DNA from: Mytilus californianus
Taxonomy: Eukaryota > Mollusca > Bivalvia > Mytilida > Mytilidae
DNA: 64,000 nucleotides
Reading direction: 5' to 3'
Assembly (NCBI RefSeq): GCF_021869535.1
Contig: NW_026262679.1
Span: 83,759,143-83,823,142, forward strand
In this document: one piece after another, positions 33,880-45,535 of the stretch
How the letters are laid out: each line of letters begins with the position of its first letter
Numbering within the stretch: the stretch's first letter is position 1
Position numbers and translations under genes: made by a program
The notes under the pieces: model-generated
What the model saw: only the letters and a program-made list of their open reading frames with translations
Told to the model about the DNA's origin: nothing
The model's database searches: none

Positions 33880-35034
33880 ATGCTCTTGCTTTAACAGCTT
33901 TTCAAATCCACTACATAACAGTATATACAAAATCATTCAAACAACACAATCTTAAATATTTTCCTAATATGACTATTTTAAAAAGTTGAAGTCCGAATCT
34001 TTAGTAACGGTAACTTCAAATAGTTTCACAAGAAACTGTGATCCATTTTAAGTAAAATGTCAAATTATGTTAAAAAACATCATTTGCCTTATTTCGAATG
34101 GCTATGGCATGGAATTTGTCAGTATAAGCCTTCACTAAATTTATAGAAAACCAGTTTGGCATATTTAAACTCTCAGTTTGTAAAGTATTAACAATAGTAT
34201 CAAAGTCATAATCACTATCCGATACAGTATTATCATCAAGATGATTATAAAGAATTCTTTTTTTGTACAAAAAAAAATGTCATTTATGAAAATATTGAAA
34301 TGATCTGGACCTAGTGTTGACCCTTGTGGTACACCTTTAACTAGTCTATCTTATCCCATCCCGTTGCTTTCTGTTTTTTATATAACTTTGTAAACATTTT
34401 AGAGAATATTTTGATATACCATAATTTAAGCTTCCAATTTTAGTAAAAGTACATCAAGCGCTAAACAATCAAATGCTTTAGATTAAGGATACATCTAAAT
34501 TGCAGCACAATCTCATTAAAATCAGCTATTAGTTTTCGCTACGATACTCTCCACCCTAACTTAGAGTGTAGCGTATCACAACATCGGATTTTAATCAGAC
34601 TGAATTGCAGCAATGTTTTTTTTTTGCCGTCCAGAGCTTTTCCTGGACTTTTATTACTTCTAAAATTGCTGTTTCGCAACCAAAAACGGACGCAAATTTT
34701 GAAAGCAGATGATGTTTATCTAAGAATTCCATTAACTGATCTTATATAAATTTTTGATATTCAAGGAAAACATTTGCAGGTCTATAATTTCCTTAAAGCA
34801 AGAGAGTTACTCTTCTTAAATAATGGGCACAACCGAGAAGCTTTTAGATGAGATTATCAGTTGAAACTGAACTTTCATTTGATTGGTTAAATAAAATTTG
34901 AAAAGGATATACAGTAACTACTAGTTGTGCCATTTTTATAATGTTTGGTTATAGTATAGTATAATTTCCTGTAGCTTTTCTCATCTGAAACTATTCATTT
35001 GTTTACTCACAAATTCTTCTGTTCAAAGTTTAAA
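33880..35034 (-). pseudogene. Non-LTR retrotransposon reverse transcriptase, decayed
   Basis: Read on the minus strand from about 34970 down, RT-like motifs appear in the right order but in different frames: GNYRPANVF, DQLMEFL with LSKF, SKAFDCL, GVPQGSTLGP, FNIFINDIF, then LDDN where an active RT has F/YADD, and NWFS near 34130. This order is that of a LINE-type RT domain (established). Frameshifts, stops and the altered catalytic motif show that it is dead. A 95-bp palindromic element is inserted at 34508-34602. The clade cannot be named with certainty; Jockey/CR1-like is plausible. Confidence 0.75.
34508..34602. mobile_element. 95-bp inverted-repeat micro-element, 10-bp target duplication
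   Basis: Ends CAATCTCATTAAAATC and GATTTTAATCAGACTG pair at 14 of 16 positions. An inner stem joins CGCTAC and GTAGCG. AATTGCAGCA is repeated exactly on both sides (34498-34507 and 34603-34612). It interrupts the RT remnant, which gives an independent boundary for the insertion. Confidence 0.85.
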
Positions 35035-35631
35035 AATAAATTCATTATTATCAGTTGTATTATGCTTAGGTGATTCTTGTCTATTTGTATGTTTTGTCGC
35101 CTACAAGTTTTCAGTCATCAACATGAATGAAAAATGTTGAAAAGTTCTACCTCTTTTGCATCAATGTTATCATTTTCATAAAAAAAAATATGTGATTGCT
35201 TTATTTAATCCTTTTGTTAGATAAATAGGTTTAATAGTGGAATAACATGTTGTTGATTTGGACTATCAGCAGTTTTTTTTCATAAAATATATTTTAATAG
35301 AACTCGTTTTAATTTTTGTATTAGGATTTCTGTTTTCTTTACAACTCTCAGTTGACATAACTTATTTTCTAAAACATGTTATGAAAATTATTTTTTCATA
35401 AATTGCCCTTCAAAGATATTTATTCATAAAGTGAACATGTGAAACTATTTAACTTCTTGTTTCCGTTGATATGTACTTGTCAATTAAATCAACAAATTAT
35501 GATTACAAATTTGAATAATATTATCAATATTGCACTTTGTGTCACACAGAACAGACATAAACCAAAACGTTGTCGTTAACAGTCCGGTCTGCTCTCAAAA
35601 GATGAAACTTATCTATACGATATTCACCGTT

Positions 35632-36041
35632 TTAAGGATGTTCGCTCCTCTGTTGTTTTTTTTTTAATTTTTGTCAGATATTCGGATTCCTCTGGTTTTA
35701 TACATGTAGTGCCATTAAAAAAAAATTGCCCGCTTACCTCTACTTTTCTTTTCATAGTTTTATTGCATGTAGTTTAAAAAGCCATATTTGAAAATCTTGT
35801 AAAATCCTTGTTATTTTTTCACAGTCTTTGAAAGGAAAAAGGTGTCAATGCTAAATGTATGATAATTCTAAAGAGAATCATTTCCCGCCAAATTTTCAAT
35901 GGCTTAATTATATCTCGAAACAAGGACACGGACTCTTCGTTTTTTTTCTGCAATTTTAGTTCCACTATTGAAATACTATCAATTTATAAAAGTCTTCTAA
36001 AAAGCTTGTTATTTTGAAAAAGTGTAGCGAAAGTCCTTTAA
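35632..36041 (+). mobile_element. TTAA-type MITE, B1
   Basis: Starts TTAAGGATGTTCGCTCC and ends AGTGTAGCGAAAGTCCTTTAA. The ends are imperfect inverted copies over about 16 bp, with TTAA at each side. Same family as 12367-12718 (inverted). No frame. Confidence 0.75.
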
Positions 36042-36389
36042 ATATTTCATGCGTTTAGATGCTTAGTTGATATTGATATTATTTGGGTATTTGTGTTATC
36101 TTCGGCGTCCTCATTACTGACATGGGAATCTCGTTTACATCGATCAATCTACCTTCTCCCTTTACCCTTGTACTTTGGTTAACGAGAAAAAAAAGACATA
36201 AATATTACCGTCTGAGCTTACTGATATGTTACTATATATTCAACTACAACTTTGTCAGTCAATATTCTAAGCAGTTAACAATCTTAGAATGAGAACAAAG
36301 ACATTATAAATTATGGCGAAGTGTGTAAAGATGTTAATATCAGTGACAACACACCTACGTCATGAAATTGCAGGAATTCCGAATACATT

Positions 36390-38195
36390 TATGGCCCCAG
36401 TTCCCATGTTATAACAGGAGACCTTAACATCGTTCACGACCGAAAGTTGAAATCATTCCTCAGTAAAGGACCTAAATACCGTCCCCAGTCAATTATTAAT
36501 TGGAATGAGTGTCGTAACATCATCCACGACTCACTCCGTACTTACTGCTCGAAATGGTTAAAACGAGAAAAAGCTGACAAAAAAATCCTTAGATTATTTT
36601 TAATTCAGTAATGAGCATAGTTGGTATTAGTATTAAACATTTTAAAGAACATTTTACTCCTAACAACAACCATAATAGCCCTATTTCTCGTATTAAACAT
36701 AAGCTTAAAGAACTCGCCAAGGAATTTGTTTTTGTCACGGCTGATAAGGCTGCTAATAATATCATTATTGTTTGACGTAAATTTTACATTTAGGTTTTAC
36801 AAAAGGAAATCACCAATTCACCAACATTCAAACTGACTCCATTTTCGGAAAATGACATCTGTAACAAACATAAACTTTTAGCTACTTCTATACAAGCAGA
36901 ACCAAATAAATTGAAAGTTCCAACTATGTACTGGCTTCCGAAGCTGCACAAAACACCTTACAAATATAGATTTATTTCGTCTTCAAGCCATTGTTCCGCA
37001 ACAAAACTGTCTATTCTACTTACTAGTGCACTTGGTACAATCAAAAACCTGGTAATACATTGTTCAAATAAGGCCTTTGAAAATAGTGGAATTAATTACT
37101 TTTGGAGTGTTAAAAATTCGTTGGAAGTACTTGATAAATTGCATGCTTATATTGGTGATTTCGAATCTGTACAAAGTTTGATTTTTCTACCCTATGTACC
37201 ACTTTGCCTCATAATCTTATTAAGAAAATAAATCACACACCTAATTAAATGGGCATTTAAAAAGTCAGAATGCGAATATATATGTTCTAACTCTTCGTAA
37301 ATATAAATCAACATCCAGACATCTCATACGTTCAGGTATTTAACATCCAATCTTTTATGGTAATATTCTATACAAAGCACAAAAATGTCGACATTCACCT
37401 CAAAAGCTAACCAAACTTTAAACAGACTTATTCAGAGGGATATAGTTACGATACTGTTGTCAGGTCACTAAAGATGGCATATTTTGGTATTTATATTGAT
37501 TCACTCATAGGGTCTTTGCATCGGAAATAAACACATTTATTCTAAAACCAGTTGTTGGCATGATACGGGTTATGTTCTTCTCATATATTTTATGATGGTA
37601 TGACACTAAACCCCAAACGGGAGGGATTGTGCTTGATTTTCATATGACATAATCTTCCAATCAGTTTAATTGAGGTCTGAAGCTGGCATGTCAGCAACTG
37701 CTAGTAGTCCTTTGTTAATTTATGTATCCTTGGCATTTTTTTTAGTTTCTTTTGTTACCTATTCTTACATCGGACTTGGACTTCTTTTTAACTGAGCTTT
37801 ACTGTGCGTATTGCTGTGTGTTTATAGATATGAGTAGATGTTTGTTTATTCTACATTGGCTAGAGGTATAGGGGGAGATCTAACAAAACATGTTTAACCC
37901 CGCCGCATTTTTGCGCCTGTCCCAAGTCAGGAGCCTCTGGCCTTTGTTAGTCTTGTATGTTTTTAATTTTAGTTCATTTATATGTTTGGAGTTTAAGTGT
38001 GACGTCCATTTTCATTGAACTAGTACACATTTTTGTTTAGGGACCAGCTGAAGCCCGCCTCCGGGTGCTGGATTTTCTTGTTGTGTTGAAGACTCATTGG
38101 TGGCCTTCGGCTGTTTTCTGCTCTTTGGTCGGGTTGTTGTCTCTTTGACACATTCCCCATTTCCATTCTCAATTTTATATCCTGAAAAAGTTGAT
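36390..38195 (+). pseudogene. Penelope-like element, internally deleted, B1
   Basis: Segments in order: GPKYRPQSIINWNECR (about 36470-36520), ADKAANNIIIV (about 36740), WLPKLHK (36931-36951) followed by TPYKYRFIS, a frameshift near 37180, IKWAFKK, then IDSLIGSLHRK near 37495-37530, and a long 3' tail with GGTGGCCTTCGGCTG ending near CTCAATTTTAT. The (Y/W)GLPK(I/L)HK type motif and ADK block are typical of Penelope-like RTs (established). The palm segment with the catalytic aspartates is missing between IKWAFKK and the C-terminal block, and there are in-frame stops, so it is not functional. The longest intact frame is 36911-37231. Confidence 0.8.
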
Positions 38196-38825
38196 TTTTT
38201 TTCTTTCTTTACTTACACAATGACACTGGAAGCTACTTGAGCTCAACTCTCCATCTCCATTTGAGGAAACTGGTTATATGATTTCCTTTTATTGGAGCTA
38301 GACAAATCGTAGTTCTTCCATCAATCTTTAGAAGAGCTAGCTGTTGCAGTCAATTTATAACGAATCTGCATTTGTTCCTAAAATTGTAAAGCATTCAATT
38401 TCTACGAATAAGTTGTATACAAGTTTGATTATGTACCGCATAAAAGAGATGAACTCGAAAAGCGTTGATGAGCCTTCTTTGGAAACCATCTTGTACATGT
38501 AATCTTGATCTTTGAACACTGACTCGATTCAAATAGTTTTTCAATTAACTTACATATTTTGTGATAAGGGTATAAGTAAAACTTTTGTAAAACAAAGCAC
38601 TGACTGGTGAAATATATGCATGGCAAATGAGAGTAACAATATATGAATGTATTACTCACGGGCTCCCGAATACCTTCATCTATGGAGATGAGCACAAGAA
38701 AATCTGAGATAGTTCATTGTGAAGATGTTTAGGGTATCATTTATAAGTAAGTTATGAGATAACATTTGGACTATACTTTTGTAGAATATTGGAACCAAAC
38801 TATGTGTATTGATGTAGCCGTAGAA

Positions 38826-39110
38826 ATAAGAAGATGTTGTATGAGTGCCAATGAGACAACTCTCCATCCAAATCACAATGTGTAAAAAGAAGTAAACAAT
38901 TATAGGTCAAAGTACGGCCTTCAACACGGAGCCTTGGCTCACACCGAACAGCAAGCTATAAAGGGCCCCAAAATGACTAGTGTAAAACAATTCAAACAGG
39001 AAAACCAACGGTCTAATCTAATCTACGAGTAACGAGAAACACTTATGAACCACATCAACAAACGACAACCACTGAACAACAGGTTCCTGACTTAGGACAG
39101 GTGCCAAAAA
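38826..39110 (+). repeat. R1 repeat copy in B1
   Basis: AAGATGTTGTATGAGTGCC, then GTACGGCCTTCAACACGG and AACAACAGGTTCCTGACTT. Close to the A2-specific insertion at 28070-28324. Confidence 0.8.
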
Positions 39111-39140
39111 CTGCTTCGCTGAGCGCAGCTGGATACGCCC

Positions 39141-39400
39141 GCAGAGGTCCAACCCTGAACAGTTGGGTCAAAAATGGACACAAAATTCAAGCTTGATACA
39201 GGTCTGAATTTGGATTGTAATTAAATATTTGACATATTATAGGTTTCTGAATAAATGTAGTCAAAGAACTTGAAATTGGTTATATGAATTGAATTTATAT
39301 TCAATTAAAGATTTCTTGCTGTTGTGCAATACACTGTGCTGTTGCGCAATACTTAGTAAATCTGTTGTCAGACTATACACAAATAAAGTTCAATTAATTC
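39141..39400 (+). repeat. R3 repeat (GCAGAGGTCCAACCCTGAAC), B1
   Basis: Repeated at 44451-44700 (B2) and as a third, more diverged copy at 59830-60025. Ends in a stretch with CTGTTGCGCAATAC. Non-coding. Confidence 0.75.
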
Positions 39401-39430
39401 TCAATGTCATATTAGAAATTTTTGAAAATG

Positions 39431-39970
39431 TAAAGGGAACTTACATCAATAGATATAAACAGTTCGCCAAAGTTTCATGAGAATTGCTGACAGCATTTTT
39501 GAGTTATTGTCCGAAAACTGGAAAATCCCCCCTTTTTAATGAATAAAACCCCATAACTCAGAAATGATAAATGAAAAAATTATAAAATTCTAAACGGAGC
39601 TTACATCAATAGATATAAACAATTCACCAAAGTTTCATATGAACTGCTGAAAGCATTTTTGATTTTTTGTCCGAAAACTGGAAAATCACCCTTTTTTATG
39701 AATAAAACCCTGTAACTCGGAAACATAAAATCTAAAATATATAAAAATCGAAAGGGAGCTTATGTCAATAGATATAAACAATTCACCACAATTTCTTGCA
39801 AGTTGGTGAAAGCATTCTTGAGTTATTGCCCGAAAACTGGAAAATCCCTCTTTTTTAATGAATAAAACCCCAGAACTCGGAAACGTAAAATTTAAAATTT
39901 ATAAAAAAACGAAAGGGAGCTCACGTCAATAGATATAAACAATACACCATAGTTTTATGCAAATTGGTTA
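39431..39970 (+). repeat. 160-bp tandem array, about 3.4 units, B1
   Basis: Units start near 39431, 39596, 39756 and 39917 with GGAGCTTACATCAATAG or a variant. Each contains AATTCACCAAAGTTTCAT, GTCCGAAAACTGGAAAATC and GAATAAAACCCC. The array stops abruptly in the fourth unit at the B1 boundary. Confidence 0.85.
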
Positions 39971-40437
39971 AGGTTCCACTAAAGTCAAAATATAGGACAC
40001 TTCATAAACATCTAAACTTTGCCTGTATTTTTCAACCTATAATGAGTAAAGTCCTAAACTATGAGAACAAATGTTCATTTAAACATACTTAACATATACA
40101 CACTGTGTAAATTGTAAATAAACTTGAAATTGTTATGCTGTGGCCAAACCGGTTCTTGGGGGTGAACACTAAATTTTCAAAAAAATCTGGAGGCCTGCGA
40201 GACGACTTAATTTGCTTAAAATTGGTATGGACGAATACTGTTACATGTAATGCAGGGCAAGCTCATGTTTAATTTTTCAGAAAATGTATTGATTTTCAAG
40301 TTTCAGTTAATTTCATGTATCTAGGTGAACAAATATCGAAGTTACAATACAGAAATTGGACAAATATACCATTAAAACATATATATGTGACAAATCAACA
40401 TGAGCTTGCCCTGCATAACATGTAACAGTATTCGTTA
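39971..40437. other. Unique spacer between B1 and B2 with long palindrome
   Basis: 467 bp of sequence seen only here. It includes two 39-bp inverted arms, 40231-40269 and 40397-40435, matching at 38 of 39 positions and separated by 127 bp; the arms begin ACGAATACTGTTACATGT. The right arm ends 2 bp before B2 starts. No gene. Confidence 0.85.
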
Positions 40438-41036
40438 CATAAATTCATTATTATAAGTTTTATTATGCTTAGGTGATTCTTGTCTATTTGTATGTTTTGT
40501 CGCCTACAAGTTTTCAGTCATCAACATGAATGAAAAATGTTGAAAAGTTCTACCTCTTTTGCATCAATGTTAAAATTTTCATAAAAAAAAATATGTGATT
40601 GCTTTATTTAATCCTTTTGTTAGATAAATAGGTTTAATAGTAGAATAACATGTTGTTGATTTGGACTATCAGCAGTTTTTTTTTTCATAAAACATATTTT
40701 AATAGAACTCGTTTTAATTTTTGTATTAGGATTTCTGTTTTCTTTACAACTCTCAGTTGATATAACTTATTTTCTAAAACATGTTATGAGAATTATTTTT
40801 TCATAAATTGCCCTTCAAAGATATTTATTCATAAAGTGAACATGTGAAACTATTTAACTTCTTGTTTCCGTTGATATGTACTTGTCAATTAAATCAACAA
40901 ATTATGATTACAAATTTGAATAATATTATCAATATTGCACTTTGTGTCACATAGAACGGACATAAACCAAAACGTTGTCGTTAACAGTCCGGTCTGCTCT
41001 CAAAAGATGAAACTTGTCTATACGATATTCACCGTT

Positions 41037-41443
41037 TTAAGGATGTTCGCTCCTCTGTAGTTTTTTTAAAATTTTTGTCAGATATTCGGAATCCTCTGGT
41101 TTTATCCATGTAGTGCCATTAAAAAAAATTGCCCGCTTACCTCTACTTTTCTTTTCATAATTTTATTACATGTAGTTTAAAAAGCCATATTTGAAAATCT
41201 TGTAAAATCCTTGTTATTTTTTCACAGTCTTTGAAAGGAAAAAGGTGTCAATGCTAAATGTATGATAAATCTAAAGAGAATCATTTCCCGTCAAATTTTC
41301 AGTGGCTTAATTATATCTCGAAACAAGGTCACGGACCCTTCGTTTTTTTCTGCAATTTTAGTTCCACTATTGAAATACTATCAATTTATAAAAGTCTTCT
41401 AAAAAACTTGTTATTTTGAAAAAGTGTAGCGAAAGTCCTTTAA
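41037..41443 (+). mobile_element. TTAA-type MITE, B2
   Basis: Counterpart of 35632-36041, with TTAA at both ends. Confidence 0.75.
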
Positions 41444-41774
41444 ATATTTCATGCGTTTAGATGCTTAGTTGATATTGATATTATTTGGGTATTTGTGTTA
41501 TCTTCGGCGTCCTCATTACTGACATGGGAATCTCGTTTACATCGATCAATCTACCTTCTCCCTTTACCCTTGTACTTTGGTTAACGAGAAAAAAAAAGAC
41601 ATAAATATTACCGTCTGAGCTTACTGATATGTTACTATATATTAACTACAACTTTGTCAGTCAATATTCTAAGCAGTTAACAATCTTAGAATGAGAACAA
41701 AGACATTATAAATTATGGCGAAGTTTGTAAAGATGATCAGTGACAATACACCTACGTCATGAAATTGCAGGAAT

Positions 41775-43490
41775 TCCGAATACATTTATGGCCCTTAACA
41801 TCGTTCATGACCGAAAGTTGAAATCATTCCTCAGTAAAGGACCTAAATACCGTCCCCAGTCAATTATTGCATATATTTTTTTTGTAATTGGAATGAGTGT
41901 CGTAACATCATCCACGACTCACTCCGTACTTACTGCTCGAAATGATTAAAACGAGAAAAAGCTGACAAAAAATCCTTAGATTTTTTTTTAATTCAGTAAT
42001 GAGCATAGTTGATATTAGTATTAAACATTTTAAAGAACATTTTACTCCTAACAACAACCATAATAGCCCTATTTCTCGTATCAAACATAAGCTTAAAGAA
42101 CTCGCCAAGGAATTTGTTTTGTCCCGGCTGATAAGGCTGCTAATAATATCATTATTGTTTGACGTAAATTTTACATTTAGGTTTTACAAAAGGAAATCAC
42201 CAATTCACCAACATTCAAACTGACTCCATTTTCGGAAAATGACATCTGTAACAAACATAAACTTTTAGCTACTTCTATACAAGCAGAACCAAATAAATTG
42301 AAAGTTCCAACTATGTACTGGCTTCCGAAGCTGCACAAAACACCTTACAAATATAGATTTATTTCGTCTTCAAGCCATTGTTCCGCAACAAAACTGTCTA
42401 TTCTACTTACTAGTGCACTTGGTACAATCAAAAACCTGGTAATACATTGTTCAAATAAGGCCTTTGAAAATAGTGGAATTAATTACTTTTGGAGTGTTAA
42501 AAATTCGTTGGAAGTACTTGATAAATTGCATGCTTATATTGGTGATTTCGAATCTGTACAAAGTTTGATTTTTCTACCCTATGTACCACTTTGCCTCATA
42601 ATCTTATTAAGAAAATAAATCACACACCTAATTAAATGGGCATTTAAAAAGTCAGAATGCGAATATATATGTTCTAACTCTTCGTAAATATAAATCAACA
42701 TCCAGACATCTCATACGTTCAGGTATTTAACATCCAATCTTTTATGGTAATATTCTATACAAAGCACAAAAATGTCGACATTCACCTCAAAAGCTAACCA
42801 AACTTTAAACAGACTTATTCAGAGGGATATAGTTACGATACTGTTGTCAGGTCACTAAAGATGGCATATTTTGGTATTTATATTGATTCACTCATAGGGT
42901 CTTTGCATCGGAAATAAACACATTTATTCTAAAACCAGTTGTTGGCATGATACGGGTTATGTTCTTCCAATCAGTTTAATTGAGGTCTGAAGCTGGTATG
43001 TCAGTAACTGCTAGTAGTCCTTTGTTAATTTATGTATCATTGTCATTTTGCTTAGTTTCTTTTGTTACCTATTCTTACATCGGACTTGGACTTCTTTTAA
43101 ACTGAGCTTTACTGTGCGTATTGCTGTGTGTTTATAGATATAAGTAGATGTTTGTTTATTCTACATTAGCTAGGGGTATAGGGGGAGATCTAACAAAACA
43201 TGTTTAACCCCGCCGCATTTTTGCGCCTGTCCCAAGTCAGGAGCCTCTGGCCTTTGTTAGTCTTGTATGTTTTTAATTTTAGTTCATTTATATGTTTTGG
43301 AGTTTAAGTGTGACGTCCATTTTCATTGAACTAGTACACAATTTTGTTTAGGGACCAGCTGAAGCCCGCCTCCGGGTGCTGGATTTTCTTGTAGTGTTGA
43401 AGACCCATTGGTGGCCTTCGGCTGTTTTCTGCTCTTTGGTCGGGTTGTTGTCTCTTTGACACATTCCCCACTTCCATTCTCAATTTTATA
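41775..43490 (+). pseudogene. Penelope-like element, internally deleted, B2
   Basis: Counterpart of 36390-38195, with the same loss of the catalytic palm segment and the same WLPKLHK frame (42298-42618). The shared deletion shows that the element was already dead before the duplication. Confidence 0.8.
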
Positions 43491-44135
43491 TCCTGAAAAA
43501 CTTGATTTTTTTCTTTCTTTACTTACATAATGACACTGGAAGCTACTTCAACTCAACTCTCCATCTCCATTTGAGGAAACTGGTGATATGACTTCCTTTT
43601 ATTGGAGCTAGACAAATCGTAGTTCTTCTATCAATCTTTAGAAGAGCTAACTGTTGCAGTCAATTTATAACGAATCTGCATTTGTTCATAAAATTGTAAA
43701 GCATTCAGTTTCTACGAATAAGTTGTATAAAAGTTTGATTATGTACCGCATAAAAGAGATGAACTCGAAAAGCGTTTATGAGCATTCTTTGGGAACCACC
43801 TTGTACATGTAATCTTGATCTTTGAACACTGACTCGATCCAAATAGTTTTTCAATTAACTTACATATTTTGTGATAAGGGTATAAGTAAAACTTTTGTAA
43901 AACAAAGCACTGACTGGTGAAATATGTGCATGGCAAATGAGAGTAACAATATATGAATGTATTACTCACGGGCTCCCGAATATCTTCATCTATGGAGATG
44001 AGCACAAGAAAATCTGAAATAGTTCATTGTGAAGATGTTTAGGGTATCATTTTTAAGTAAGTTATGAGATAACATTTGGACTATACTTTTGAAGAATATT
44101 GGAACCAAACTATGTGTATTGATGTAGCCATAGAA

Positions 44136-44420
44136 ATAAGAAGATGTTGTATGAGTGCCAATGAGACAACTCTCCATCCAAATCACAATGTGTAAAAAGA
44201 AGTAAACAATTATAGGTCAAAGTACGGCCTTCAACACGGAGCCTTGGCTCACACCGAACAGCAAGCTATAAAGGGCCCCAAAATGACTAGTGTAAAACAA
44301 TTCAAACAGGAAAACCAACGGTCTAATCTAATCTACGAGTAACGAGAAACACTTATGAATCACATCAACAAACGACAACCACTGAACAACAGGTTCCTGA
44401 CTTAGGACAGGTGCACAAAA
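44136..44420 (+). repeat. R1 repeat copy in B2
   Basis: Counterpart of 38826-39110. Confidence 0.8.
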
Positions 44421-44450
44421 ACTGCTTCGCTGAGCGCAGCTGGATACGCC

Positions 44451-44700
44451 CGCAGAGGTCCAACCGTGAACAGTTGGGGCAAAAATGGATACAAAATTCA
44501 AGCTTGATACAGGTCTGAATTTGGATTGTAATTAAATATTTGACATATTATAGGTTTCTGAATAAATGTAGTCAAAGAACTTGAAATTGGTTATATGAAT
44601 TGAATTTATATTCAATTAAAGATTTCTTGCTGTTGTGCAATACAATGTGCTGTTGCGCAATACTTAGTAAATCTGTTGTCAGACCATAAACAAATAAAGT
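44451..44700 (+). repeat. R3 repeat, B2
   Basis: Counterpart of 39141-39400. Confidence 0.75.
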
Positions 44701-44745
44701 TCAATTAATTATCAATGTCATATTAGAAATTTATGAAAATGTAAA

Positions 44746-45535
44746 GGGAACTTACATCAATAGATATAAACAGTTCGCCAAGTTTCATGAGAATTGCTGA
44801 CAGCATTTTTGAGTTATTGTCCGAAAACTGTAAAATCCCCCCTTTTTAATGAATAAAACCCCATAACTCAGAAATGATAAATGAAAAAATTATAAAATTC
44901 TAAACGGAGCTTACATCAATAGATATAAACAATTCACCAAAGTTTCATAAGAACTGCTGAAGTTATTGTCCGAAAACTGGAAAATCCCCCCTTTTTTAAT
45001 GAATAAAACCCCATAATTCAGAAATGATAAATGAAAAATTTATAAAATTCGAAACGGAGCTTACATCAATAGATATAAACAATTCACCAAAGTTTCATAT
45101 GAACTGCTGAAAGCATTTTTGATTTTTTGTCCGAAAACTGGAAAGTCCCCCTTTTTTTATGAATAAAACCCATTAACTCGGAAACATAAAATCTAAAATA
45201 TATAAAAATCGAAAGGGGGCTTATGTCAATAGATATAAACAATTCACCACAATTTCTTGCAAGTTGGTGAAAGCATTCTCGAGTTATTGTCCGAAAACTG
45301 GAAAATCCCCCTTTTTTAATGAATAAAACCCCAGAACTCGGAAGCGTAAAATCTAAAATTTATAAAAAACAAAAGGGAGCTCACGTCAATAGATATAAAC
45401 AATTCACCAAAGTTTTATGCAAATTGGTTAAAGCGTTTTTGAGTTAATGTCCGACATGTTGACGACGGACGGACAGACGGACAACGGTATACCATAATAC
45501 GTCCCGTAAACGGCCGTATAAAAATGCAGCGGGTT
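44746..45535 (+). repeat. 160-bp tandem array, five units plus terminus, B2
   Basis: Units start near 44746, 44906, 45056, 45216 and 45376. The extra 150-bp unit (44906-45055) is absent from B1. The array ends in GTTGACGACGGACGGACAG with ACCATAATACGTCCCG, a terminus that B1 has lost. Confidence 0.85.

Larger units (their letters stand above)
35035..39970 (+). repeat. Direct duplication B, copy 1 (B1)
   Basis: A segment of about 4.9 kb from ATAAATTCATTATTA to ATGCAAATTGGTTA, repeated as B2 at 40438-45430 with few substitutions and several indels. It contains a TTAA MITE, a Penelope-like element, an R1 copy, the R3 repeat and a tandem array, all listed separately. No host gene recognised. Breakpoints are approximate to a few bases. 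Confidence 0.88.
40438..45430 (+). repeat. Direct duplication B, copy 2 (B2)
   Basis: Second copy of 35035-39970. Compared with B1 it lacks about 35 bp in the Penelope-like 5' part, has an inserted T-rich stretch near 41870, lacks about 40 bp near 42965 (the B1 counterpart is around 37580-37650), and has one more tandem unit near its end. Confidence 0.88.

Noticed and set aside
36911-37231. Host gene of 106 codons conserved in both B copies
   Set aside because: The WLPKLHK motif and surroundings identify it as a Penelope-like RT fragment; conservation is due to duplication.
39289-39480. 63-codon frame spanning repeat R3 and the tandem array
   Set aside because: It crosses two repeat families and is broken in the B2 counterpart.
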